A stretch of DNA of 36,717 nucleotides, taken from assembly GCA_947488815.1 (NCBI GenBank), contig CANLCC010000023.1, positions 1 through 36,717 of the forward strand, written 5' to 3'. Position 1 is the first letter of the stretch; the number at the start of each line of letters is the position of its first letter. A program made the translations under genes and the position numbers. This document shows, one piece after another, positions 29,991-36,717 of this stretch. A model generated the notes under the pieces. That model saw only the letters and a program-made list of their open reading frames with translations. It made no database searches and was not told the origin of the DNA. Source of the stretch: CAIQIA01 sp945861105. Lineage in GTDB: Bacteria; Cyanobacteriota; Cyanobacteriia; PCC-6307; Cyanobiaceae.

Positions 29991-30877
29991 ACCAGGGCGG
30001 GCTCGGCGTAGACCTCGGCAGCGTTGTTGGGGCTCTCCTGCAGGCGGATCTTGTGCAGGCTTGCACCCAGGGCCGCCACGGGGTTCTGCAGTCGGTCGGC
30101 GATGTGCAGGGCGATGTTCTCGGCCGTGGGCACGCACTCGGCAAAGAACGGCACGTCCTTGTTGAGGAAGGTGTGGTCGAAGGGTTCGACCACGAGCTCT
30201 TCGACGGTGCGTTCCAGGGCCGCGAGGTCGCAGACCATGCCGGTGCGGGGCTCGATCGTGCCGCGCACCGTCACATCGAGCAGGTAGTTATGACCATGGC
30301 CATGGGGACGGGCGCACTTGCCGTAGATGGCCTCGTTCTCGGCCTGGCTCAGCTCCGGGCGGGCCAGGCGGTGGGCCGCGGCGAAATGGCGGCGGATGGT
30401 CAGGAAGGCTTCCATGGCATTGCCGAGATAATCGGCCCAGAGGGTGGGTTGCTCGTAGAGCCGCAGGCTGCACAGCGGCAGGTGGGGGTCCAGCCGGGAC
30501 CAGATGGCATGCAGCAGCCACTCCGTGGTGGGCAGGGCCCCCTCGGGGCGGTCCACATCGAATTCGGGCCACACCCCGTTGAGATGGGCGAAATCCAGGG
30601 GGGCCGTGACCTGGCTGCGGATGGCGTGCTTGACATCCGACAGGTTGAGCACCATGCCATCACCATCGAGGACCCCGGCCATGCCCACGATCAGCTCGTA
30701 GTTGTGGCCGTGGCCCGGGGCCCGGCTGCAGGGCCCGAAACGGTCGCGGTTGTCCTGCTCCGACAGTTCCGGCAACCAGTAACGATGGCTGGAACTGAAG
30801 CAGGCCCGGCGGGTGATGACGCAGGGCCGACCCTGGCCATGGGCCATGGCAGCATGCGGGGTTGCGGTCGCTGCCAC
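29987..30877 (-). CDS. Two-domain 6-pyruvoyl/6-carboxy-tetrahydropterin synthase-like protein
   Basis: 296 residues from ATG 30877 (an ATG at 30847 is an alternative). Two PTPS domains in tandem: domain 1 about 22-150, domain 2 about 158-290. Zinc histidines H31, H56, H58 and H169, H194, H196; nucleophilic Cys C50 (CSRAPGHGHNY) and C188 (CARPHGHGHNY); Glu E142 and E281. The catalytic D-H pair is intact in domain 2 (D234-H235, FDHTFLN) but domain 1 has D95-F96-A-H98 (LDFAHLN), with Phe and His in swapped positions. The enzyme class converts 7,8-dihydroneopterin triphosphate to pyruvoyl- or carboxy-tetrahydropterin, for tetrahydrobiopterin-type pterins or queuosine. It is coupled to the RibD-C gene and diverges from aroK. 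Confidence 0.85.
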   Translation of the reverse strand: MAATATPHAAMAHGQGRPCVITRRACFSSSHRYWLPELSEQDNRDRFGPCSRAPGHGHNYELIVGMAGVLDGDGMVLNLSDVKHAIRSQVTAPLDFAHLNGVWPEFDVDRPEGALPTTEWLLHAIWSRLDPHLPLCSLRLYEQPTLWADYLGNAMEAFLTIRRHFAAAHRLARPELSQAENEAIYGKCARPHGHGHNYLLDVTVRGTIEPRTGMVCDLAALERTVEELVVEPFDHTFLNKDVPFFAECVPTAENIALHIADRLQNPVAALGASLHKIRLQESPNNAAEVYAEPALV

Positions 30878-30894
30878 GGGAGATTGCCGGTCCC

Positions 30895-31491
30895 ATGCAT
30901 CCTAAGGATCACCCCGTTGCGCTCGCGGACCGGCTGCAGGGCCTGAGCCTGTACCTGGTGGGGATGATGGGCTGCGGCAAGAGCCACGTGGGACCGGCCC
31001 TGGCCAGCCGGCTCGGCTATCGCTTCGTGGATCTCGACAGCGTCATCAGCGCTGCGGCCGGTCGCTCGATCGCCGCCATCTTCGCGGCCGAAGGGGAAGC
31101 GGGCTTCCGGCAGCTGGAGCGGCAGGTGCTGCTGCAGGTGGCCAGCTGGCACTCGCTGGTGGTGGCCACCGGCGGTGGCGTGGTGACCACGCCGGCCAAC
31201 TGGGGCGAGCTGCGCCAGGGTCTGGTGGTGTGGCTCGACGTGCCCGCCGCCACCCTGCTGGAGCGGCTGCAGGCCGACCCGACGCCGCGACCGCTGCTGG
31301 CCGACGCCGACCCCGCTGCCCGGCTGGAACAGCTGCTGTTGCAGCGGCAACCCCTGTACAGCCAGGCCGACCTGCGCATTGCGGCCGGCGACGGGGACGC
31401 CACGGCCATTGCCGAACGGGTGCTCGCGACCCTGCCGGGGGTGCTGCGGGAGCCGCCCACCACCAGCGGGCCCCCCAGGACCGGAGGTTAG
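30895..31491 (+). CDS. aroK: Shikimate kinase
   Basis: 198 residues. P-loop GMMGCGKS (23-30, in LYLVGMMGCGKSHVG), DLD (46-48), FRQLERQVL, ATGGGVV and the adenine/LID segment RPLL. It phosphorylates shikimate in aromatic amino acid and quinone-precursor synthesis. ATG 30895 is chosen for the usual short N-terminal extension (HPKDHPVALADRLQG). The C-terminal Pro/Thr-rich tail after residue 185 is not conserved. It ends 4 bp into the convergent small gene. Confidence 0.94.
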   Translation: MHPKDHPVALADRLQGLSLYLVGMMGCGKSHVGPALASRLGYRFVDLDSVISAAAGRSIAAIFAAEGEAGFRQLERQVLLQVASWHSLVVATGGGVVTTPANWGELRQGLVVWLDVPAATLLERLQADPTPRPLLADADPAARLEQLLLQRQPLYSQADLRIAAGDGDATAIAERVLATLPGVLREPPTTSGPPRTGG

Positions 31492-31754
31492 GGACGGACC
31501 GGAGGTTCGAGCCTCACGGCGAACCACTGCAGGCTCAGTCCCGGTTCGATCTCGAGTTCACAGGCGGTGTCGAGCAGCCGGCGGGCGCGGCTGGTGGCAT
31601 CCGGCAGGTCGGCCAGGTCGGCAGGCGGTGCCGGCAGCCGCTGCAGCCAGTCGCTCAACCATTGCTCGGTGGCGGCCGCATCGAGGATGCGTTCGGCCGC
31701 GGCCGGTTCGAGCACCACGTAATGATCAAGTGCCCTGAGCAGGGGATCTGACAT
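31488..31754 (-). CDS. Small hypothetical protein
   Basis: 88 residues from ATG 31754 (an upstream ATG at 31778 lies inside the divergent gene). Acidic, helical and cytoplasmic, with DHYVVLEPAAAERILDAAA and SLQWFAVRLEPP as its most ordered-looking parts. I do not recognise a family. It begins 2 bp from the start of the divergent DUF6816-like gene and ends within aroK. The gene packing and codon use look like those of its neighbours, so it is probably real. Confidence 0.55.
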   Translation of the reverse strand: MSDPLLRALDHYVVLEPAAAERILDAAATEQWLSDWLQRLPAPPADLADLPDATSRARRLLDTACELEIEPGLSLQWFAVRLEPPVRP

Positions 31755-32448
31755 GGCACGCCGGTGGATGGTCATCATTGTGGCGTTGCTGCTGGCCTGG
31801 CCTGGAGAGGCAGCGGCGGCGGCGGATTCTCTGGTCGGGCGGCTGGGGGCGTGGCCCGACTGGCGTCTGCCGGCACCGCTGCAGCGACCACGGGGAGGGG
31901 ATCTGCTCTACCCCGACTGGTTCGCCGGTGGCTGGCAGGTGGACGACAGCGAGGGACACCGCTACCGGGTCCGCTTCCACAGCCGCGCCGACGGGGCCGT
32001 GGTGGGGGAGCGGGCCGCCAATGCCTTCGCCGTCGGCCGGGCCGTGTTGGGGGACCAACTGCAGGCGGTGCAGGATGACCCGGCTGATCCCAACCGCCAG
32101 CTGGCCCGGCTCACCGGCGATGGGCTGCTGGACAGCCGGGTGGTGGGACGGCGCAGCGCCACGCCCGACCCAGACCTGTTCCTGGCCGACGAACTGAGCC
32201 TGCAGGTGCTGCATCGGCCGGGGCAGCCACCCAGGCTCAGCCGGGTGGAAACCCTCAGCCGCTACGAACACCAGGCCGACGGCACCATCCGCGGCCTGCA
32301 GCGCCAGGCTGTGTACCCCTCGCCGGAGGCGGGGCTGCGGGTGGCCGCCAGCTCCACCTACACCGCCACGCTGGTGCTGGTGCCCCTCCCCCAGAGTGGG
32401 GGAACGCCGGCCATCACCGATGCGACTGCTGCTGATCAGCGGGGATGA
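31753..32448 (+). CDS. DUF6816-like exported cyanobacterial protein
   Basis: 231 residues. Signal peptide (VIIVALLLAWPGEAAAAAD). The mature N-terminus contains RLGAWPDWRLPAPLQRP followed by GDLLYPDWFAGGWQVDD, a WxxG/YPDWFAG pattern I associate with the cyanobacterial DUF6816 family, a beta-rich protein of unknown function. It lacks the lipobox Cys. Its last 29 bp overlap the Get3-like gene, suggesting translation coupling. Probably lumenal or periplasmic. Confidence 0.6.
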   Translation: MARRWMVIIVALLLAWPGEAAAAADSLVGRLGAWPDWRLPAPLQRPRGGDLLYPDWFAGGWQVDDSEGHRYRVRFHSRADGAVVGERAANAFAVGRAVLGDQLQAVQDDPADPNRQLARLTGDGLLDSRVVGRRSATPDPDLFLADELSLQVLHRPGQPPRLSRVETLSRYEHQADGTIRGLQRQAVYPSPEAGLRVAASSTYTATLVLVPLPQSGGTPAITDATAADQRG

Positions 32449-33418
32449 TCCCCTGGCCCGCCGCCGGCTGGCCCTCGCCCAGGCCGGCCCCGAGGACGAA
32501 CTGCTCGATGGCTCCGGCGAGGACCTGCTGACGGAGGCCGGCCGGTTTGACCTGCTGGCGGCCCTTGAAGCCCGCTGGCAGTCCCTCCTCCCCGGGCTGG
32601 GGCCCTGGCTGGACCTGCTGGAGTTTCCCCGGGCGGCCGACCGGCTGCCGCTGCTGCCCGGGCTGGAGGAGGTGCTGCTGGCCCTGGAGCTGAACGACCG
32701 GATCGTCCGCTGCCAGGCCCGGCGGCTGGTGGTGCTGCTGCCGGCCACCGCCGCCGCCCGCCGCCTGCTGTCGGGCCTGAGTTCGGCACCGGAACTGCTG
32801 GAACGCCTCTACGACCCGCTGCTGGGGCGCCTGGCGGGCCTGCGACAGACGGTGGCCGGCCTGGAGTCGCTGCTCGACCTGCGCCTGCCCGCGGCCGATG
32901 GCCTGCAGCTGCCGGCCGACCTGCGGCAGCAGCTGGAGGATCTGGAGCGGCGCCTTGAGGATCCGGAGCGCTGTGAACTGCAACTGGTGCAGTCCTCCGA
33001 CCTGGCCGGTGATCCATTGCTTGAGCAGCGGATCACCGGTGTCCATCTGGCGGGGGTGCAGCTGAGCCGCCTCTGGCTGAAGGGGCCAGCGGATCGGCCG
33101 CTGGAGGCCGAGTGGTCAGACCGGCTCGCGCCGGGCCTGGTGCACGTGGGCGACGGGCAGGGGCTGACGGAGTGGCTGGAGCGCCCCTGGACGGGGGAGG
33201 CGATGCGCCTGCTGCGGCGGGAGGGGGACGAAACGGTGCTGGCGCTGTTGCTGCCGGGCCTGCGCAAGGAACAGCTGCAGCTGCGGCGGATTGGTCGTCA
33301 GCTGCAGCTGCAGGTGGGCAGCCAGCGACGGCTGCTGGCCCTGCCGGCCGAACTGCAGCCCCTGCAGCCCTGCGGCGCCAGGGTCAGCGGTCGGCGGCTG
33401 GAGGTGCGCTTCCGCTGA
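32420..33418 (+). CDS. Get3/ArsA-like protein lacking a P-loop, with C-terminal alpha-crystallin-like domain
   Basis: 332 residues from ATG 32420. The general layout follows cyanobacterial Get3/ArsA homologues: N-terminal strand (MRLLLISGDDPLARRRLALA), LEFPRAADRLPLLPGLEEVL, VVLLPATAAARRLLSGL and a helical, Leu-rich middle (about 130-190). The GKGGxGKT Walker A is replaced by SGDDPLARRR, and the switch II DTAPTGH motif is missing, so ATP hydrolysis is unlikely. The last 65 residues (268-332: TVLALLLPGLRKEQLQLRRI, VGSQRRLLALPAEL) resemble an Hsp20/alpha-crystallin-like domain, known as a C-terminal addition in photosynthetic Get3 proteins. ATPase identity is inferred by layout and should be tested by structure prediction. 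Confidence 0.55.
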   Translation: MRLLLISGDDPLARRRLALAQAGPEDELLDGSGEDLLTEAGRFDLLAALEARWQSLLPGLGPWLDLLEFPRAADRLPLLPGLEEVLLALELNDRIVRCQARRLVVLLPATAAARRLLSGLSSAPELLERLYDPLLGRLAGLRQTVAGLESLLDLRLPAADGLQLPADLRQQLEDLERRLEDPERCELQLVQSSDLAGDPLLEQRITGVHLAGVQLSRLWLKGPADRPLEAEWSDRLAPGLVHVGDGQGLTEWLERPWTGEAMRLLRREGDETVLALLLPGLRKEQLQLRRIGRQLQLQVGSQRRLLALPAELQPLQPCGARVSGRRLEVRFR

Positions 33419-33427
33419 ACGGGCGCC

Positions 33428-34177
33428 TCAGTCGACCGTGATCGTGACGGGCTCGGTGGACGGGGGGCCCTCGGCTCGCCGACCGACGGTGCGGTAGAGC
33501 TCATCGCGCCAGCTGAACAGGGGCTCGAAGGCCGGCTGGTCGGCGATGCCGGCCACGCCGCGGGCAGCCAGATCGACGCCGGCCACGGCGGGAAACCGCA
33601 GCAGGTAGAGCTGGGCCGCCACGGCAAGATCCGCGAGGGTGGGTCGGTCACCCACCAGGTAGGGCCGCACGGCGAGCAGGGCGACGAGCTGCTCAAGGGC
33701 CTGGATCAGCTGCAGCCGTTCGGGCCGCAACAGCGGCGTGAGACCGCTGAAGAGATCGGCAGGCACGGCGCCGAACAGCTGCCGCAGGGGATCGGGGGTG
33801 GCCAGCGGCAGCAGGGCCGAGCGCAGGGCCCCGTCTTCGGCAGCGGCCTGCAGCAGGGCCAGCCTGGCGCCGCTGGCCAGGGCGGTGTCCGCCCAGTCTT
33901 CGAGCAGGCGCACCTGGGCACGGTCGGCCGGGTCGGCCGGCAGCAGAGGCGGCTCGGGGAAGCGGCGCTCGAGGTGCAGCGCAATGGCGGTCGAATCGGC
34001 GATGGTCTCGCCGCCGTCCAGCAGCAACGGCACCTGCCGCTGACCGGACAGGCGGAACAGTTCCAGCTGACCGAGGCCCGGAGTCACCTCCCGCACGTCA
34101 TAGGGCTGACCCTTGGCCGCCAGGATCAGTCGCACCTTCTCGCAGAAGGCGGAATGGCGGAACTGGAAGAGTTCCAT
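33428..34177 (-). CDS. Glutathione S-transferase
   Basis: 249 residues from ATG 34177. N-terminal thioredoxin-fold domain (MELFQFRHSAFCEKVRLILAAKG, cis-Pro QVPLLLDGGETIADSTAI), all-helical C-terminal domain with PYLVGDRPTLADLAVAAQLY, the typical N-capping motif. The Ser or Cys in SAFCEK is the likely catalytic position. Substrate unknown; it may detoxify electrophiles or peroxides. The frame is open upstream to 34420 but that part lies in DUF751 sequence on the other strand. Ends 9 bp from the convergent Get3-like gene. Confidence 0.88.
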   Translation of the reverse strand: MELFQFRHSAFCEKVRLILAAKGQPYDVREVTPGLGQLELFRLSGQRQVPLLLDGGETIADSTAIALHLERRFPEPPLLPADPADRAQVRLLEDWADTALASGARLALLQAAAEDGALRSALLPLATPDPLRQLFGAVPADLFSGLTPLLRPERLQLIQALEQLVALLAVRPYLVGDRPTLADLAVAAQLYLLRFPAVAGVDLAARGVAGIADQPAFEPLFSWRDELYRTVGRRAEGPPSTEPVTITVD

Positions 34178-34243
34178 CGGAGGATCACTGCGGCGCTGCT
34201 GGCGGCAGAGTAGCCAGCAGCCACCGTCCGATGCCGTCAGCCG

Positions 34244-34450
34244 ATGCGCGACTTTTTCATCAATGTGACGCGCTACCCGCGATATCTGATCGCCTTCGGC
34301 CTCGGCGTGATGGGGTCGGTCTTCGAACCACTGCTGGCCAGGACCCGTAACCCCGTCACGGCCGTGGCCCTGGCCGGCGCCGCCGTGAGCGGCCTGCTCA
34401 CCCTTGGCCTGGTGCTGCATGCGATGGTGACACCGGAACCGCTGACCTAG
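34244..34450 (+). CDS. DUF751/Ycf33-family membrane protein
   Basis: 68 residues. FFINVTRYPRYLIAFGLGVMGS and FEPLLARTRNP are the family signature; two membrane segments (about 15-28 and 42-60). The family is found in cyanobacteria and red-algal and other plastids (Ycf33) and its function is unknown. It diverges from the GST (66 bp gap) and is 2 bp before rbfA. Confidence 0.82.
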   Translation: MRDFFINVTRYPRYLIAFGLGVMGSVFEPLLARTRNPVTAVALAGAAVSGLLTLGLVLHAMVTPEPLT

Positions 34451-34452
34451 CG

Positions 34453-34860
34453 ATGGCGCAGGGACGACGGGTGGAACGGGTTGCCGCCCTGATCCGGCGG
34501 GAGATGGCAGACCTGCTGGTCAATGGCCTCAGGGACGAGCGCGTGGGTCAGGGCATGGTGAGCGTCACCCATGTGGACGTGGCGGGCGACCTGCAGCACT
34601 GCAAGGTGCTGGTGAGCGTCTTCGGCAGCGACGCCGACCAGCGGCAGGTGATGGCCGGGCTGCAGTCCGCCACCCCCTGGCTGCGGGGAGAACTGGGCCG
34701 ACGGCTGAACCTGCGCCGCACCCCCGACCTGGTGATTCAGCAGGACCGGGGGCTCGCCGAGGGGGTGGCGGTGCTGTCGCTGCTCAGCAACCTCGAGCAG
34801 GAACGGGAGCGGCGGGGCCCCGTGCCGCCTGGCGGTGACGCTGAAGACGGAGAGCCGTGA
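34453..34860 (+). CDS. rbfA: 30S ribosome-binding factor RbfA
   Basis: 135 residues with the KH-type fold: RRVERVAALIRREMADLL, GMVSVTHVDVAGDLQHCKVLVSVFG, LRGELGRRLNLRRTPDL. It assists 16S rRNA 5' processing and 30S maturation, notably in the cold. The C-terminus is acidic and unconserved. GTGA overlap with the following glycosidase. Confidence 0.95.
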   Translation: MAQGRRVERVAALIRREMADLLVNGLRDERVGQGMVSVTHVDVAGDLQHCKVLVSVFGSDADQRQVMAGLQSATPWLRGELGRRLNLRRTPDLVIQQDRGLAEGVAVLSLLSNLEQERERRGPVPPGGDAEDGEP

Positions 34861-36431
34861 ACCGGCGCCGCCAGTACGCCGAACTGATCGTGGTGCGCGC
34901 CAGCGGCTTCGCCGCCGATGGCCAAAGGCGCTACCCCCGCTGGGAGGCCACGAATGCCGATCTGCAGCGCTGGCTTGGCCAGGAGGGGGTCGGCGGCGTG
35001 ATCCTGCTGGGGGGCAGCGCCGCCGATCTTGCCCTGCGCTGCCGCCAGCTGCAGGGCTGGGCGCAGCAACCCCTGCTGCTCTGCGCCGATGTGGAGGAAG
35101 GGGTGGGCCAGCGGTTCGAAGGGGCCAGCTGGCTGGTTCCCCCCCTGGCCCTGGATGGCCTCTGGCACCGGGAGCCGGCCCGCGCCGAGGCGCTGGCCCA
35201 GGCCTATGGCCGCTGCACGGGCCGCGAGGCGCGGCTGCTGGGGCTCAACTGGGTGCTGGCGCCGGTGTGTGACGTCAACAACAACCCGGCCAACCCGGTG
35301 ATCAACGTGCGGGCCTGGGGCCAGGATCCACCGGCCGCGGCCGCCCTGGCCAGTGCCTTCGTGAGGGGACTGCAGGCGGAGGGCGTGCTGGGGTGCGCCA
35401 AGCATTTCCCTGGCCATGGCGACACCCAGGACGACTCCCATCTGGCCCTGCCACTGCTGGGCCATGACCGGGCGCGGCTGGAGGCGGTGGAGCTGCCTCC
35501 CTTCCGGGCCGCCATTGCCGCAGGGGTCGCCAGCGTCATGACCGCCCACCTGCAGCTGCCGAGCCTGGATCGCGAGCGTCCGGCCACCCTGTCGCCGGCG
35601 GTGCTGACGGGGCTGCTGCGGCAGGAGCTGGGGTTCGATGGGCTGGTGGTCACCGACGCCCTGGTGATGGAAGCGATCGCTGCCCACCATGGCCCCGGTG
35701 AGGCGGCAGCCATGGCCTTCGAGGCGGGTGCCGATCTGCTGCTGATGCCGGCGGATGTGGAGGCGGCCCTGGAGGCCCTGGAGCAGGGCGAAGCCGAGGG
35801 GCGCTGGCCCGCTGACCGCCTCGAGCGCAGCCTGGAACGGCGGCGGCGGGCCCTGGCGACCTGCCGGGCATCGACACGGACGGTGGCAGAGGCCCTCGAC
35901 GGCCTGATGGACCCGGCCGACCGCACGCTGGCGGAGAGCCTGCTGGAGCTGTCCCTGCAGTTCCAGGGGACGCCGCAGCGGTGGCGGGGGCCAGGGGTGA
36001 ACCTGCTCCGCATCGACAACAGCCTCAGCTGTCCTTTCCTGCCGCCGACGGCCCCGGCCCTGGTGCAGCCGCTGGAGGCAGGCCTGCGCACGGTGGTGGT
36101 GGATGGCCAGAGCCAGCCGCTGGATCCGGCGCGGTTGCCGGACGGTCCGGTGCTGCTGCAGGTGTTCGTGCGGGGCAATCCCTTCCGGGGCTCGGCGGCG
36201 GCCGCGGCCGAATGGCCCGGGCTGGTGCGCGAACTGGTGGCGCAGGATCGGCTCGCCGGCCTGGCGGTCTATGGCAGTCCCTACGTGTGGGAGGCCCTGC
36301 GGGACCTGGTGCCACCCCACCGGCCGGCGGCCTACAGCCCCGGCCAGATGCCAGCGGCCCAGGCGCTGGTTCTGGGTCGCCTCGGCCTGGGGCCTGGGGC
36401 GGGGGACCCTCCCGGAGACTTCACTGATTGA
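34857..36431 (+). CDS. Glycoside hydrolase family 3 (NagZ-like beta-N-acetylhexosaminidase) with C-terminal extension
   Basis: 524 residues from GTG 34857, overlapping rbfA by four bases. The first about 340 residues are a GH3 barrel: LLLCADVEEGVGQRF, LAPVCDVNNNPANPVI, the general acid/base motif KHFPGHGDTQDDSH (182-195) and the nucleophile D267 in FDGLVVTDALVM. The K-H-F-P-G-H-G-x(2)-D-S-H motif marks NagZ-type beta-N-acetylglucosaminidases, which recycle cell-wall muropeptides. There is no signal peptide. About 180 extra residues (345-524) follow, a length seen in other cyanobacterial GH3 proteins, possibly a flavodoxin-like GH3 C-terminal domain. Cell-wall recycling is the likely job. Confidence 0.9.
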   Translation: MNRRRQYAELIVVRASGFAADGQRRYPRWEATNADLQRWLGQEGVGGVILLGGSAADLALRCRQLQGWAQQPLLLCADVEEGVGQRFEGASWLVPPLALDGLWHREPARAEALAQAYGRCTGREARLLGLNWVLAPVCDVNNNPANPVINVRAWGQDPPAAAALASAFVRGLQAEGVLGCAKHFPGHGDTQDDSHLALPLLGHDRARLEAVELPPFRAAIAAGVASVMTAHLQLPSLDRERPATLSPAVLTGLLRQELGFDGLVVTDALVMEAIAAHHGPGEAAAMAFEAGADLLLMPADVEAALEALEQGEAEGRWPADRLERSLERRRRALATCRASTRTVAEALDGLMDPADRTLAESLLELSLQFQGTPQRWRGPGVNLLRIDNSLSCPFLPPTAPALVQPLEAGLRTVVVDGQSQPLDPARLPDGPVLLQVFVRGNPFRGSAAAAAEWPGLVRELVAQDRLAGLAVYGSPYVWEALRDLVPPHRPAAYSPGQMPAAQALVLGRLGLGPGAGDPPGDFTD

Positions 36432-36509
36432 ACTTGAGAAGGTGTCGGCGGAGACAGACAGCTCGCCCGAAAATCTTAAACTCATTTAACAAATATTTAG
36501 TGAGTGGCC

Positions 36510-36623
36510 ATGCAGCCCTCCCCTGGGGCACTTGTCATCGCCGAAACGATCAGACAACTTCTTCAGCCCAGGCTTCTTCGATCCAAGATTCTTCGGCCCA
36601 AGGTTTTGCGTTCTACCGCGTGA
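36510..36623 (+). CDS. Short repeat-bearing ORF, doubtful
   Basis: 37 residues (MQPSPGALVIAETIRQ, then a five-residue-period tail LLQPR/LLRSK/ILRPK/VLRST). No family recognised and no clear Shine-Dalgarno sequence. The 15-bp repeat keeps frame in more than one reading frame, so coding is unproven. Confidence 0.2.
   Translation: MQPSPGALVIAETIRQLLQPRLLRSKILRPKVLRSTA
36558..36602. repeat. 15-bp tandem repeat, three copies
   Basis: Units CTTCTTCAGCCCAGG (36558-36572), CTTCTTCGATCCAAG (36573-36587) and ATTCTTCGGCCCAAG (36588-36602), with a degenerate fourth. Period is a multiple of three. Confidence 0.75.
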
Positions 36624-36663
36624 AGTTACTTGGCGAACCCTCGTGCTTGCGGAAACCAGCCAA

Positions 36664-36717
<54 letters not shown>

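Overview
The window looks like a contig-terminal piece of a picocyanobacterial chromosome (Synechococcus/Cyanobium type). From about position 3100 onward it is very GC-rich (roughly 70% by eye), densely packed and photosynthetic: it carries psbU, a PetL-like cytochrome b6f subunit, btpA, a PucC/LhaA-family carrier, hemB with the Mg-type aspartate-rich metal motif, a VKOR-thioredoxin fusion, an Ycf33/DUF751 protein, and several cyanobacterial families of unknown function (TIGR03279-type radical SAM, DUF3120, DUF4346, DUF6816-like). No tRNA, rRNA, CRISPR array or intact insertion sequence was seen.

Layout. (1) Positions 1-3143 are an accessory island with lower GC at its left end: a 5'-truncated hicB antitoxin, a protein with a duplicated TerB-like module and a C-terminal BRCT domain, a relE-like toxin with only a possible antitoxin remnant before it, an intact yefM-yoeB pair with a recognisable operator, and a collapsed hsdM (type I DNA methyltransferase) pseudogene. 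(2) 3100-9502 is core: an exported thioredoxin-like protein diverges from dnaJ, followed by hemB, a VOC protein, mutS2 and a zinc-type CDF transporter. (3) 9505-12542: a MalK/UgpC-type ABC ATPase diverges from obgE, whose 3' end overlaps an antisense inositol-monophosphatase-family gene. (4) 18068 down to 11679 on the minus strand is a tight five-gene run: uppP, TIGR03279 radical SAM/PDZ, tolC-like, pucC-like, IMPase. (5) 18194-21005 plus: DUF3120, psbU, nadB. (6) 22845-21020 minus: btpA and VKOR, translationally coupled; divergent from rimO and an MFS exporter. (7) 25495-27296: petL-like mini-gene divergent from a cobalamin-binding-type radical SAM gene, with two palindromes between them. (8) 28900-27303 minus: a GNAT-like protein and DUF4346. 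(9) 30877-29286 minus: a two-domain PTPS/QueD-type protein overlapping a RibD-C/DHFR-like reductase, divergent from aroK. (10) 31488-36431: small cyanobacterial proteins, a Get3/ArsA-like protein without a P-loop but with an alpha-crystallin-like tail, a GST, DUF751, rbfA and a GH3 glycosidase. The last 286 bases turn AT-rich, carry a 15-bp tandem repeat and finish in about 53 Cs, which is most probably an assembly or sequencing artefact.

How the genes fit together. Several neighbours share a theme: photosystem biogenesis (psbU, btpA, VKOR, pucC, petL), envelope and export (uppP, tolC, GH3), ribosome and translation maturation (obgE, rimO, rbfA), and pterin chemistry (PTPS fusion plus RibD-C). 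The best candidates for undescribed biology are the duplicated TerB-BRCT protein in the decaying island, the PTPS-fusion/RibD-C pair with its odd first active site, the P-loop-less Get3-like protein, the free-standing paralogue of the VKOR thioredoxin domain, and the palindrome-bearing petL/radical-SAM intergenic region. All identities come from reading the sequence; no database search was possible.
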